DNA from: an uncultured Collinsella sp.
Lineage (GTDB): Bacteria > Actinomycetota > Coriobacteriia > Coriobacteriales > Coriobacteriaceae
Direction: 5' to 3'
Assembly (NCBI GenBank): GCA_902470905.1
Contig: CABRIC010000004.1
Span: forward strand, 1 to 64,000
Length of the DNA stretch: 64,000 bases
Position 1 is the stretch's first letter. Every line of letters begins with the position of its first letter. Under the pieces are notes generated by a model that was not told the origin of the DNA, did no database searches, and saw nothing but the letters and a program-made list of their open reading frames with translations. A program made the position numbers and the translations under genes. Shown here one piece after another: positions 37,575-44,972 of the stretch.

Positions 37575-37613
37575 AAAAGCCGCCCACGAGCACAACGCTT
37601 GCGGGCGGCTTTT
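37575..37613. terminator. Bidirectional terminator
   Basis: AAAAGCCGCCC (37575-37585) and GGGCGGCTTTT (37603-37613) form a perfect stem with A and T tracts on either side, between two convergent genes. Confidence 0.9.
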
Positions 37614-37691
37614 CAGAAGTGCGGTGAAAAATCGAATACCGTCGACCACAAACCGATTTTTGGCAACAAAACCCCAGACGTTGCTTTTTGC

Positions 37692-38657
37692 CTAAAAATT
37701 CTTGTCGAGGAAGTTGTCGACCGTGTTCCAGTAGAGTTCGGGGTCGACCTGCGCGCTCTTGGCGTGGGTGGCGCCATGGATAGTGAGCTTTTGCTTGACC
37801 TTGCTGGCGCACGCGTCGTAGTTTTGATCGAGCATGCTGTACGGTACAAAGGTGTCCTGGTCGCCGTGGATAAACAGCATGGGAACCGTCGCATGTTTGA
37901 GTTGCTCCACACTGCTCGCCTTATGAAAGTCGTAGCCCGCGCGCACGTTGCACACCAAGTTTGCTACATCGAGCAAGGGAAAGCTGGGCAGGCCGAACAC
38001 GTCCTTGAGCTGCAGAGAAAACTCGTCCCAAACACTTGTATAGCCGCAGTCCTCGATAATGCATTCCACGTTTGCGGGCAGAGATTCCCCCGCGACGTTC
38101 ATGGCAGTTGCCGCACCCATCGACTCGCCAAAGACCAGGATGCGCGCCTCGGGGTCAGTCTGAACGATTTGCTCGATCCATGCGACGACATCGAGCCGCT
38201 CGGGCCAGCCCATGCCGATATAGTCGCCGCCGGAGCGCTCGTGGGCGCGTGCGGCGGGTGCGAGTACGTTCATGCCGCGGTCGTGGAATCGCTTGACGTA
38301 TCGGGCCATACCGATGGGCTCGTTGGTATATCCATGCAGGCAGACGGCGTAGTCGTGCGTGCTCTCCGACGCAGCAAAATACCAGGCGGCAAGCTCGGTC
38401 CCGTCGTCCGCAGTGAGGCTGCCGCTCTCGCGGTTTTCCTTAAACCACGCCCGTGCCCCGGTATCCTCGGCATCCGGCTGCTCACCTTCTTTGTCGTTCT
38501 TGCTATCCTGCATCATCTTCATGGTGTATGGCGCGCGGGGATTCAGCGCGAAGTCAAACAGAAAGTTGCCGGCAAATCCGAGCAGCGCAACGACAACCAC
38601 CAGCGCAACGACGCCGGCTATCTTGAGCTTTCGATGGGAACGTGCGTTTTGAGACAT
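37692..38657 (-). CDS. Membrane-anchored alpha/beta hydrolase
   Basis: Serine hydrolase, 321 residues, with one N-terminal membrane helix (about 12-34) that would place the catalytic domain outside the cell. Oxyanion/strand motif CLHGYTNEP, nucleophile elbow FGESMGAAT (Ser about 197), acid in HGDQDTFVP and His in HGATHAKS. It resembles the YqkD/BAAT-like extracellular hydrolases; the substrate is unknown. Monocistronic. Upstream (38660-38700) lies an AT-rich region with small inverted repeats (GATGT..ACATC). Confidence 0.88.
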   Translation of the reverse strand: MSQNARSHRKLKIAGVVALVVVVALLGFAGNFLFDFALNPRAPYTMKMMQDSKNDKEGEQPDAEDTGARAWFKENRESGSLTADDGTELAAWYFAASESTHDYAVCLHGYTNEPIGMARYVKRFHDRGMNVLAPAARAHERSGGDYIGMGWPERLDVVAWIEQIVQTDPEARILVFGESMGAATAMNVAGESLPANVECIIEDCGYTSVWDEFSLQLKDVFGLPSFPLLDVANLVCNVRAGYDFHKASSVEQLKHATVPMLFIHGDQDTFVPYSMLDQNYDACASKVKQKLTIHGATHAKSAQVDPELYWNTVDNFLDKNF

Positions 38658-38843
38658 GAGAAGCTTTCCTATAAGATGTTAATACATCAACATTTAATGC
38701 AAGCGCATTATGGACGTTCGCCGTTGATGCGTCAACAGGCAAAGAATGGGTAAACGAAAGGTCACGTATGGTGCAAATTTCGCACGTACCTAGACGCTTT
38801 GATATAGTGTTGAGAACTCTTTACGTTGGAGGATGTAACCGGC

Positions 38844-39527
38844 ATGTCCGATTCGAGCGACAGTTCTAAGCCGCGACCCAAGACCGCGGCCGTTCCACAC
38901 TACACGGTGGGTGAGGAGATCATGAACTCCGTCACCCATGGTGTCGGCTGCCTGTTGGGTATCGCGGGCCTGGTGCTCCTGATCGTATTCGCCGCCCTGC
39001 GCGGCGGAGGCCCGGCCCACATGGCCGCGGCAATTGTCTATGGCGTCAGCATTATCCTCGAATACCTAGCCTCCACGCTCTACCACGCGATTCAGCCCGC
39101 GCGCGCCAAGCGCGTGTTTCGCATCATCGATCACAGCTGCATCTACCTGCTCATAGCCGGCAGCTATACGCCGTTTTGCCTCATCACGCTCGCAAACGAC
39201 GGCGGCGCTGTGCTGTTCTTTGCCGTATGGGCCATCGCCATCATCGGCATCGCCCTCGAGTGCTTCCTGCGCGAGCGCCAGCCGCATTGGGTAAGCGGCC
39301 TGGTCTATCTGCTGATGGGCTGGCTCGTTGTCTTTAAGCTGCCCGAACTTGTGGCGCTGCTCAACCCCGTGGCACTTGCCCTGCTCGCCGTCGGCGGCGT
39401 GTGCTACACCGCGGGCGTGCCGTTCTATATCGCCAAAAACGTGCGCTATCTGCACAGCGTGTTTCACCTGTGGGTGCTCGCCGGCAGCATCTTCCAGTTC
39501 ATGGCGGTGATCCTCTTCGTAATCTAG
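38844..39527 (+). CDS. Hemolysin III family (PAQR-like) integral membrane protein
   Basis: 227-residue protein with seven membrane helices. Family motifs: MNSVTHGVG, STLYHA, IDHSCIYLLIAGSYTPF and the C-terminal HSVFHLWVLAGSIFQF, which supply the metal-binding His/Asp residues of the PAQR/YqfA fold. The name hemolysin III is historical and does not imply toxin activity; a hydrolase role is inferred from the superfamily. ATG 38844 is preferred, although its GGAGG lies a little far (about 12 nt) upstream. A TATAGT box is at 38803-38808. Confidence 0.9.
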   Translation: MSDSSDSSKPRPKTAAVPHYTVGEEIMNSVTHGVGCLLGIAGLVLLIVFAALRGGGPAHMAAAIVYGVSIILEYLASTLYHAIQPARAKRVFRIIDHSCIYLLIAGSYTPFCLITLANDGGAVLFFAVWAIAIIGIALECFLRERQPHWVSGLVYLLMGWLVVFKLPELVALLNPVALALLAVGGVCYTAGVPFYIAKNVRYLHSVFHLWVLAGSIFQFMAVILFVI

Positions 39528-39635
39528 CGACCACGCCAGCGCCCGTGCCCCCGCTCGGTCGCCAGTGCAATTGCCGTATCCGCCACCAACGTTTTAATCC
39601 GACGTCCCGAATCTTGGAGGTTCGAGAAACTCCCG

Positions 39636-41009
39636 ATGGACATAACCATCTCCCTTATCACCACCCTCGTTTTGACCCTCATCAACGGCTACTTCTCTAT
39701 GTCCGAGATGGCGCTCACCACGGCCAAGCGCGCCGTGCTGGAGCATGAGGCCGAGGAAGGCGACAAGCGCGCCGAGCGTGCCATTAAGCTGGCTGCCGAC
39801 TCCGACCAGCTGCTCGCCACCATCCAGGTCGCCATCACACTCGTGGGCTTCGCCTCGTCCGCCGTCGCCTCGACGAGTCTGTCCGACCCACTCGCCACGT
39901 GGCTCATGAGCTTTGGCATCGCGCCGCTCTCCGCCATCGCGCGCGGCCTGGCGCCGGTCATCATCACCGTCGCGGTCGCCTTCGTGTCCATCGTGATTGG
40001 CGAGCTTGTGCCCAAGCGCATTGGTCTGGCCAATGCCGAGGGCGTATCCAAGCAGGTCGTGGGACCGTTGTCGTTTTTCCAAAAGATCGCCCGTCCGCTC
40101 GTGTGGCTGACCGGCGCCTGCTCCGATGGCCTGGCCCGCATCCTACGCATCAAGAGCGCCGACGACCGCCAAAACGTCTCGGAAGAAGAGATCAAGTACA
40201 TGGTCTCGGAGCAGGACGACCTGCTCGACGAGGAAAAGCGCATGATCCACGAGATCTTCGACCTAGGCGACACCGTTGCCCGCGAGGTCATGGTGCCGCG
40301 CGTGGACACCACCATGTGCGAGGACGACGAGACGGTCGCCGACGTGCTGTCCACCATGCGCCAGACCGGCTTCAGCCGCATCCCCGTCTATCACGAGGAT
40401 CCCGACAACGTCGCCGGCATCGCGCACATCAAGGACCTGATCCAACCCGCGCTCGACGGCAAGGGTGACCAGCCCATCGCCGGTTTTTTGCGCGACGCCA
40501 CCTTTGTGCCCGACACCAAGGATATCCTGCCGCTGCTGTCCGAGATGCAGACCTCGCACGACCAGATCGTGGTGGTCGTGGACGAGTACGGCGGCACGGC
40601 CGGCATCATCACCATCGAGGACATCGTCGAGGAGATCGTCGGCGAGATCGAGGACGAGTTCGACCCCGACAACAAGTATCTCACGCGCCTTTCGCGCCGC
40701 GAGTGGCTCGTTGATGGGCGTTTTTCGTGCGATGACGCGATTGAGCTTGGTTGGCCGCTTGAGGAAAGCGATGATTATGAGACCATCGCCGGCTGGATTT
40801 TGGAGCTTTGCGACTCGGTGCCCGACATCGGAGAGGTGTTTGAGGTCGCGGGGTACAAGTTCAAGGTGCAGTCGATGCGTGGCCAGCGCATCTCGCTCAT
40901 TCGCGTGATTGCTCCGGCCGAAACCGATAAGAAGGATTCCGAGTCTTCGGTAGACGAGCCGACGACGTCGGGTGCGGGTTCCGCGAATCCGCACGACGGC
41001 GACGAGTAG
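39636..41009 (+). CDS. CNNM/CorC family transporter-like protein (DUF21-CBS-CorC_HlyC)
   Basis: 457-residue membrane protein: DUF21 domain with three to four helices (about 1-180; motif GYFSMSEMALTTAKRA), a CBS pair (about 200-330; EVMVPRVDT, FSRIPVYHED, VVDEYGGTAGIIT) and a C-terminal CorC_HlyC domain (about 350-430). Relatives are implicated in Mg2+ homeostasis and efflux; direction and ion here are inference. The last 30 residues are acidic and Ser-rich. The gene is followed 24 bp later by the CphA-N-like gene, probably in one transcript. Confidence 0.92.
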   Translation: MDITISLITTLVLTLINGYFSMSEMALTTAKRAVLEHEAEEGDKRAERAIKLAADSDQLLATIQVAITLVGFASSAVASTSLSDPLATWLMSFGIAPLSAIARGLAPVIITVAVAFVSIVIGELVPKRIGLANAEGVSKQVVGPLSFFQKIARPLVWLTGACSDGLARILRIKSADDRQNVSEEEIKYMVSEQDDLLDEEKRMIHEIFDLGDTVAREVMVPRVDTTMCEDDETVADVLSTMRQTGFSRIPVYHEDPDNVAGIAHIKDLIQPALDGKGDQPIAGFLRDATFVPDTKDILPLLSEMQTSHDQIVVVVDEYGGTAGIITIEDIVEEIVGEIEDEFDPDNKYLTRLSRREWLVDGRFSCDDAIELGWPLEESDDYETIAGWILELCDSVPDIGEVFEVAGYKFKVQSMRGQRISLIRVIAPAETDKKDSESSVDEPTTSGAGSANPHDGDE

Positions 41010-41033
41010 GACAAGGAAGAGTAGGGGAGAGTT

Positions 41034-41867
41034 ATGGCAGGCCTGTTCAACATCCTTAAGGTCACCGTCAGCGAGGACAAGATCTGCGCGCATGTGCTGG
41101 TGAACCCCGGCATGCCGCTCATGACCTCGGAGGACATCGAGGCCACGGCGCGCGTGTACTACCTGGTGCCGGCGATTGCCAAGCACCTGTGCCTGGGCGA
41201 TTCCGGCCGCGAGTTCCAGGACTGCATGGGCCAGACCGAGCTCTGCCACCTGCTGGAGCACGTGACGGTTGAGCTCATGAACGAGACCGGTCTTGCCGGT
41301 AGCATCTCGTGCGGCCGCACGCGCGTAAGCGAGCACGACGAGCGCGTCTTTGAGGTTGAGCTTTCGTGCCCCGACGACGCGCTGGCCATCGGTGCGCTGT
41401 CTTCGGCCACCTTTATGATGGACTGGGCCTATCTGCACGCCGACCAGCCTGCCCCCGACGTGGAGGGCACGGTCGCGGGCCTGCGCAACCTGGTGCTGGG
41501 CATGCGCGCCGAGGCCGAGGGCAAGGATCCTCACGAGGCCGTCGCCGCTGCGAACGGCGAAGATGCTGCCGAGGACGAGGGCGCTGACGAGGGCGATGTG
41601 CCGGTCGACGCCGAGCCCGTTGCCGATGCGACCGCCGAGCCCGTTCCCACCGAGCCCCAGGGCGTCCCCAACTTTGACGACGAGCCCCAGGTGGCGATTG
41701 ATACCGAGGGCGCGGTTGCCGAGAACCACGAGGCCTCCGCTGCCGTCTTTGGCGGTGCGGCGACGGTTCCGGCAGGACCTGCGCATGAGGGCGGTCTGCC
41801 GCTCGTGGACGGCGCCGGCGAGGACCCGGGTGCCACGGTGGCCATGCCGGCTATGCCCCAGGAGTAG
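41034..41867 (+). CDS. Protein with a cyanophycin-synthetase N-terminal-like domain and an acidic tail
   Basis: 277 residues, no established function. Residues about 1-150 resemble the N-terminal domain of cyanophycin synthetase: CHLLEHVTVELMNETG with SCGRTRVSEHDERVFEVELS recalls the LxHLxEHVxLELQxLAG and GFGRTR segments of that domain, then Ala-rich helices. No ATP-grasp or Mur-ligase domain follows. Residues about 155-277 are a low-complexity Glu/Asp/Ala/Pro tail, probably disordered. The AGGGGAGAGTT ribosome site supports ATG 41034. It may bind peptides or act as a regulator or adaptor; this is a resemblance read by eye. Confidence 0.55.
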   Translation: MAGLFNILKVTVSEDKICAHVLVNPGMPLMTSEDIEATARVYYLVPAIAKHLCLGDSGREFQDCMGQTELCHLLEHVTVELMNETGLAGSISCGRTRVSEHDERVFEVELSCPDDALAIGALSSATFMMDWAYLHADQPAPDVEGTVAGLRNLVLGMRAEAEGKDPHEAVAAANGEDAAEDEGADEGDVPVDAEPVADATAEPVPTEPQGVPNFDDEPQVAIDTEGAVAENHEASAAVFGGAATVPAGPAHEGGLPLVDGAGEDPGATVAMPAMPQE

Positions 41868-41946
41868 GCCTAGGCGTTTATCACCATCACATACCTGCGC
41901 CTTTGCCGTACGCAGATGAGCGGAGCGGCAAGTGATGCGCTGCGGG

Positions 41947-41952
41947 TATAAT
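41947..41952 (+). promoter_or_regulatory. -10 element of the YtxH-PRC operon
   Basis: Consensus TATAAT, 51 bp before the YtxH start. No clear -35. Confidence 0.5.
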
Positions 41953-42003
41953 GGACAGCATTCAAACGGTGGGCACCGACGTGCCCGCAGGAGAGGAATG
42001 ATC

Positions 42004-42393
42004 ATGGGTAAGACTTTCAGCTTTGTCTCCGGCGCACTTTTTGGTGCCGCTGCCGGCGCTATTGTCGGCGTTGCTCTGGCCCCGCGCTCGGGCGCCGAGA
42101 CCCGCGCCATGGCTGCCGATATCGCCAACGACGCCTGGGACAATATGCGCGACACCTACGAGCACAGCGCCGAGGAGGCCCGTGCTGCGGTGAATGACTT
42201 TGGCCCGATGGTCGACGCCAAGACCGATGACCTGCGCGCCAAGGTCGACCTGGCCCGCGAGCGCATGGACCAGCTGCGCGAGCAGCTCAACGACGCCATT
42301 TCGGGCGGCAACGTGACGCCTGCCGCCGACGTCGTGGTCGAGAACGCCGTCGAGGCTGATACCGAGGCTGCGGAGCCCTCGACCGAGGCATAA
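42004..42393 (+). CDS. YtxH-like small membrane protein
   Basis: 129-residue protein with an N-terminal Gly/Ala-rich membrane segment (FSFVSGALFGAAAGAIVGVA) followed by LAPRSGAETR, the YtxH signature, and a long amphipathic helix (about 45-100). Such proteins are often general-stress or envelope-associated; exact role unknown. ATG 42004 is chosen over ATG 41998 because GGAGAGG lies at proper distance only for the former. The stop overlaps the next start by one base. Confidence 0.8.
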   Translation: MGKTFSFVSGALFGAAAGAIVGVALAPRSGAETRAMAADIANDAWDNMRDTYEHSAEEARAAVNDFGPMVDAKTDDLRAKVDLARERMDQLREQLNDAISGGNVTPAADVVVENAVEADTEAAEPSTEA

Positions 42394-43148
42394 TGCGCGC
42401 CGGGGATTTTGTCGGCGCCAAGATCTATCGCAAGCCTACCGAGGACAAGCGCACCAAAAAGGACGGCACGCCGCGCAGCCCTAAAAAGCTCGGAAAGATT
42501 CACTTTCCGGTCTTTACCCCGGGCGGTACGCGCGTGGTCGGCTTTATGGTCCGCCAGTCCGATATCGCGGGCATGATCGAGCGTCCCGACCGATTCGTAG
42601 CGCTCGACGCCATTGGTGTCTACGAGGGCGCCATTGCGGTCGATGACGTCAAGGACACGTACGATGCCGCCGCCGCCAAGCGCCTCGACATCAACCTGGA
42701 CGATTGCATCATCTGGGTCGGTATGGACGTGCGCACGGAATCGGGCGACGTCGTGGGCTATTGCTCGGATGTGGAGTTCAAGCCGCGTTCGGGCATCGTG
42801 CAGGCATTCTATGTGACCGCCGGTGCTGCTTCGAGTGTTTTGGTTGGTGACACGCAGGTGCCGCCGACGATGCTGCGCGGCTATGAGAACGGCGCGATGG
42901 TCGTCTCGGACGAGGTCAAGTCGCTCGGGTATTCGGGCGGTGCGGCTGCCAAGGCCGCCGAGGCCAGCGTCGTGGTGGGCGACAAGGTCAAAAAGGGCGC
43001 CAAGATGCTCGACGACAAGGGATCGGTTGCCGTGGACAAGGGCAGTCGCGCACTGGGCAAGCAGCTCGGCAAGACGCGCGGCATGTTCAAGGCCTTTAAG
43101 GACGAATACCAAAAGGCGAGCGGAGGCTCGTCAAAAGCTACAAAATAG
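42393..43148 (+). CDS. PRC-barrel domain protein
   Basis: 251 residues. Two PRC-barrel-like segments are visible: VGAKIYRKP..LGKIHFPVFTPGGTRVVGFMV (about 6-55) and VRTESGDVVGYCSDVEFKPRSG (about 113-135). The C-terminal 80 residues are Lys/Ala/Gly-rich and end in a basic helix. Cytoplasmic, probably an adaptor; the same fold starts the MgtE-like protein 2 kb downstream. Translation is coupled to YtxH (TAATG overlap), suggesting a joint envelope role. Confidence 0.7.
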   Translation: MRAGDFVGAKIYRKPTEDKRTKKDGTPRSPKKLGKIHFPVFTPGGTRVVGFMVRQSDIAGMIERPDRFVALDAIGVYEGAIAVDDVKDTYDAAAAKRLDINLDDCIIWVGMDVRTESGDVVGYCSDVEFKPRSGIVQAFYVTAGAASSVLVGDTQVPPTMLRGYENGAMVVSDEVKSLGYSGGAAAKAAEASVVVGDKVKKGAKMLDDKGSVAVDKGSRALGKQLGKTRGMFKAFKDEYQKASGGSSKATK

Positions 43149-43170
43149 CGACGTACCAAATGATGGGAGG

Positions 43171-43198
43171 CAAGCCGGAGACCTGTTGCTCCGGCTTG
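43171..43198 (+). terminator. Hairpin after the PRC gene
   Basis: CAAGCCGGAG (43171-43180) pairs with CTCCGGCTTG (43189-43198); followed by CTGTGTTT, a weak T-tract. Confidence 0.65.
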
Positions 43199-43220
43199 CT
43201 GTGTTTATGGGGGAGGGCAT

Positions 43221-44627
43221 ATGCGCCAAAACGGATCCAACTTAAACGGGCGTTCGGGTGCGCGTCCGACGGCGCGCCGCGACCTGGGGCAGCTGCCCAG
43301 CGGTCAGCGCAAGCGTCACCGTAAGCCCGGCGCGATGTATCTCAACCATAGCCGCGGCTTTAGCGACCGCAGCGCTCGCATCGGCAACAGCCGCACACCC
43401 CGTCGTTCGTCTCGCCTGCCCTATGCGCTCATCGCCGTGGGTTGCGCACTCGTGCTGTTTATCGCTGCCGTCGTGGGCTACGTCAACCGCAGCGTGGACG
43501 TGGAGCTCAACGGCCAGAAGACCGCAGTGCGCGTGGGCTCTACGCTGCAGAATCTCATCGACGAACAGGATTTGACTGGCACCTACGACGCAGGCGACCT
43601 GCTGGCCGTCGATGACAGCGTGCTCAAGCGCCATGGGGGCGAAAAGCTGTCGGTGAAGGTCGACGGCAAGCGCGTGAAGCAGGGCAAATGGGATAGCCGC
43701 GAACTTGAGGGTGGCGAGAAGGTGACGGTCAAGGATGGCCGTAACATCTACGAGAAGCACGAGGTTCAGGCTACGGTTATCGAGCCCAAGCTCAAGGTCG
43801 AGGGCACGGGCGCTATCGAGTATGTGCAGACGTGGGGTGTCCAGGGCCGCTCCGAGGTGTGGGTTGGTGAGCAGTCGGGCAAGACGCAAGACCGCGGCGA
43901 GGTTGTGCCCGCCACCGATTGCGTTGTTGCGTGCGCCAGCGTGGCGCCCAAGGGCAACAAAAAGTACGTGGCGCTGACGTTTGACGAGGGTCCGAGCGGC
44001 GCCACCAAACAGATCTTGCAGGTGCTCAAGGAAAAGGGCGTCACCGCGACGTTCTTCCTTTCGGGCGATGCGGCCGAGGCCTCGCCTGCCACGGCCAAGG
44101 CGATTGTCAATGCCGGGTGCGAGATCGGATCCAACAGCTACAGCGACGATTCGCTCAAGGGTCAGGACCCTGAGGCGGTACGCGAACAGATCACAAAAGG
44201 CACCGATGCGATTAAGTCGGCGACCGGCGTGAAGACGATGCTGCTGCGTGCTCCCTACGCTGCCTTTGACGAGCAAAACTGGATTGATGCGATGGACCTG
44301 GTCTCCGCCGTGGTCTCGTGGAATATTGACTCGGGCGACTGGCTGCTCAACGGTGTCGACGAGCAGGTCTCGACGGTGCTCGATTCGGTGACGCCGGGCA
44401 ATATCGTGCTGCTCACCGATAGAGACGAATGCGCCGAGCAGACGCTCGAGGCGCTGCCGCAGATTATCGACGGCCTCATTGCCGACGGCTACAAGATCGT
44501 GACGCTCAGCGACCTGGTCAAGACGGACACGGCATTGAGCAAAAAGCTCACCTCGCTGACGAAGGTCACCATGCCCAAGGACGCCGTGTTCCCCCAACTT
44601 GCCGAGGACGAAGATACCACAGAGTAG
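43221..44627 (+). CDS. Membrane-anchored polysaccharide deacetylase-like (CE4/NodB) protein, catalytic residues lost
   Basis: 468 residues: basic cytoplasmic N-terminus (1-70), one membrane helix (about 72-93), a beta-rich extracellular part (about 95-230) and a NodB domain (about 245-430). Motif 1 reads TFDEGP (D255, with Glu256 in place of the metal-binding Asp). Motif 2, normally HTxxH, reads NSYSD (N305, D309), so both metal histidines are gone. The motif 5 His is T399 (IVLLTD). LLRAPY and SWNIDSGDW are kept. It is therefore likely a non-catalytic, perhaps glycan-binding, relative. ATG 43221 has GGGGGAGGG upstream. The TAG stop begins a GTCCCC repeat. Confidence 0.85.
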   Translation: MRQNGSNLNGRSGARPTARRDLGQLPSGQRKRHRKPGAMYLNHSRGFSDRSARIGNSRTPRRSSRLPYALIAVGCALVLFIAAVVGYVNRSVDVELNGQKTAVRVGSTLQNLIDEQDLTGTYDAGDLLAVDDSVLKRHGGEKLSVKVDGKRVKQGKWDSRELEGGEKVTVKDGRNIYEKHEVQATVIEPKLKVEGTGAIEYVQTWGVQGRSEVWVGEQSGKTQDRGEVVPATDCVVACASVAPKGNKKYVALTFDEGPSGATKQILQVLKEKGVTATFFLSGDAAEASPATAKAIVNAGCEIGSNSYSDDSLKGQDPEAVREQITKGTDAIKSATGVKTMLLRAPYAAFDEQNWIDAMDLVSAVVSWNIDSGDWLLNGVDEQVSTVLDSVTPGNIVLLTDRDECAEQTLEALPQIIDGLIADGYKIVTLSDLVKTDTALSKKLTSLTKVTMPKDAVFPQLAEDEDTTE

Positions 44628-44664
44628 TCATTGGGTAGTCATTTAAGAACGTCCCCAATGACTA
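44625..44664. repeat. Short GTCCCC-type repeat overlapping a stop codon
   Basis: TAGTCATTGGG (44625-44635) and CCCAATGACTA (44654-44664) are perfect inverted repeats with TCATTTAAGAACGT between them; a shortened form of the 32429 unit. Its first three bases are the stop codon of the deacetylase-like gene. Confidence 0.8.
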
Positions 44665-44741
44665 TGTCACGGATGCGTCAGCGTTTGGTATGCCTGCAAT
44701 GTGCAGCGCATAAATTCGATGCCGCAGGGCGATGCTGATGC

Positions 44742-44938
44742 TATAGTTACTGCGGTTAATGAGGGTCAAGAGAAAGGTTACAGGTGAAATCCAAACCTCG
44801 ACCATACAGTCGATGACCCCATGCAGGTGCTTTTTGCGCATGCACGGGGTGTAAGCGTCGAGCGGCGTGCCGCCCGCGCATGCGTATACATATCCAGAAG
44901 CCCCCGGACGTCGCACATGCGGCCGCGTCCGGAGGAAT
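44742..44938 (+). promoter_or_regulatory. Promoter and structured 5' leader of the MgtE-like/NRMT operon
   Basis: A TATAGT box (44742-44747) precedes about 190 nt of leader with several potential hairpins: AGGTT/AACCT, TCGAC/GTCGA, CCCCATGC with GCATGcacGGGG, and CCGGACG with CGTCCGG just before the GGAGG site. The region contains GGTTACAGGTGAAATCC, but the full M-box or any other known riboswitch consensus was not recognised. A Mg-responsive leader is a plausible, unproven role. Confidence 0.4.
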
Positions 44939-44939
44939 A

Positions 44940-44972
44940 ATGATGGGGAGCACCATTGAATTATCTGAGTGA
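44940..44972 (+). CDS. Possible 10-residue leader ORF overlapping the MgtE-like start
   Basis: Directly after the strong GGAGG (44931-44935), ATG 44940 opens MMGSTIELSE followed by TGA at 44970-44972. It overlaps the TTG start of the membrane protein in another frame. It could couple or control translation of that gene. Its reality rests only on the ribosome site and position. Confidence 0.35.
   Translation: MMGSTIELSE

Noticed and set aside
38844..39527. Hemolysin or virulence factor
   Set aside because: The family name is historical; the sequence is a seven-helix PAQR-like membrane protein.
44742..44938. Confident M-box (Mg2+) riboswitch call
   Set aside because: Only a partial resemblance (GTTACAGGTGAAATCC) was seen; the conserved core could not be aligned by eye, so only a structured leader is reported.
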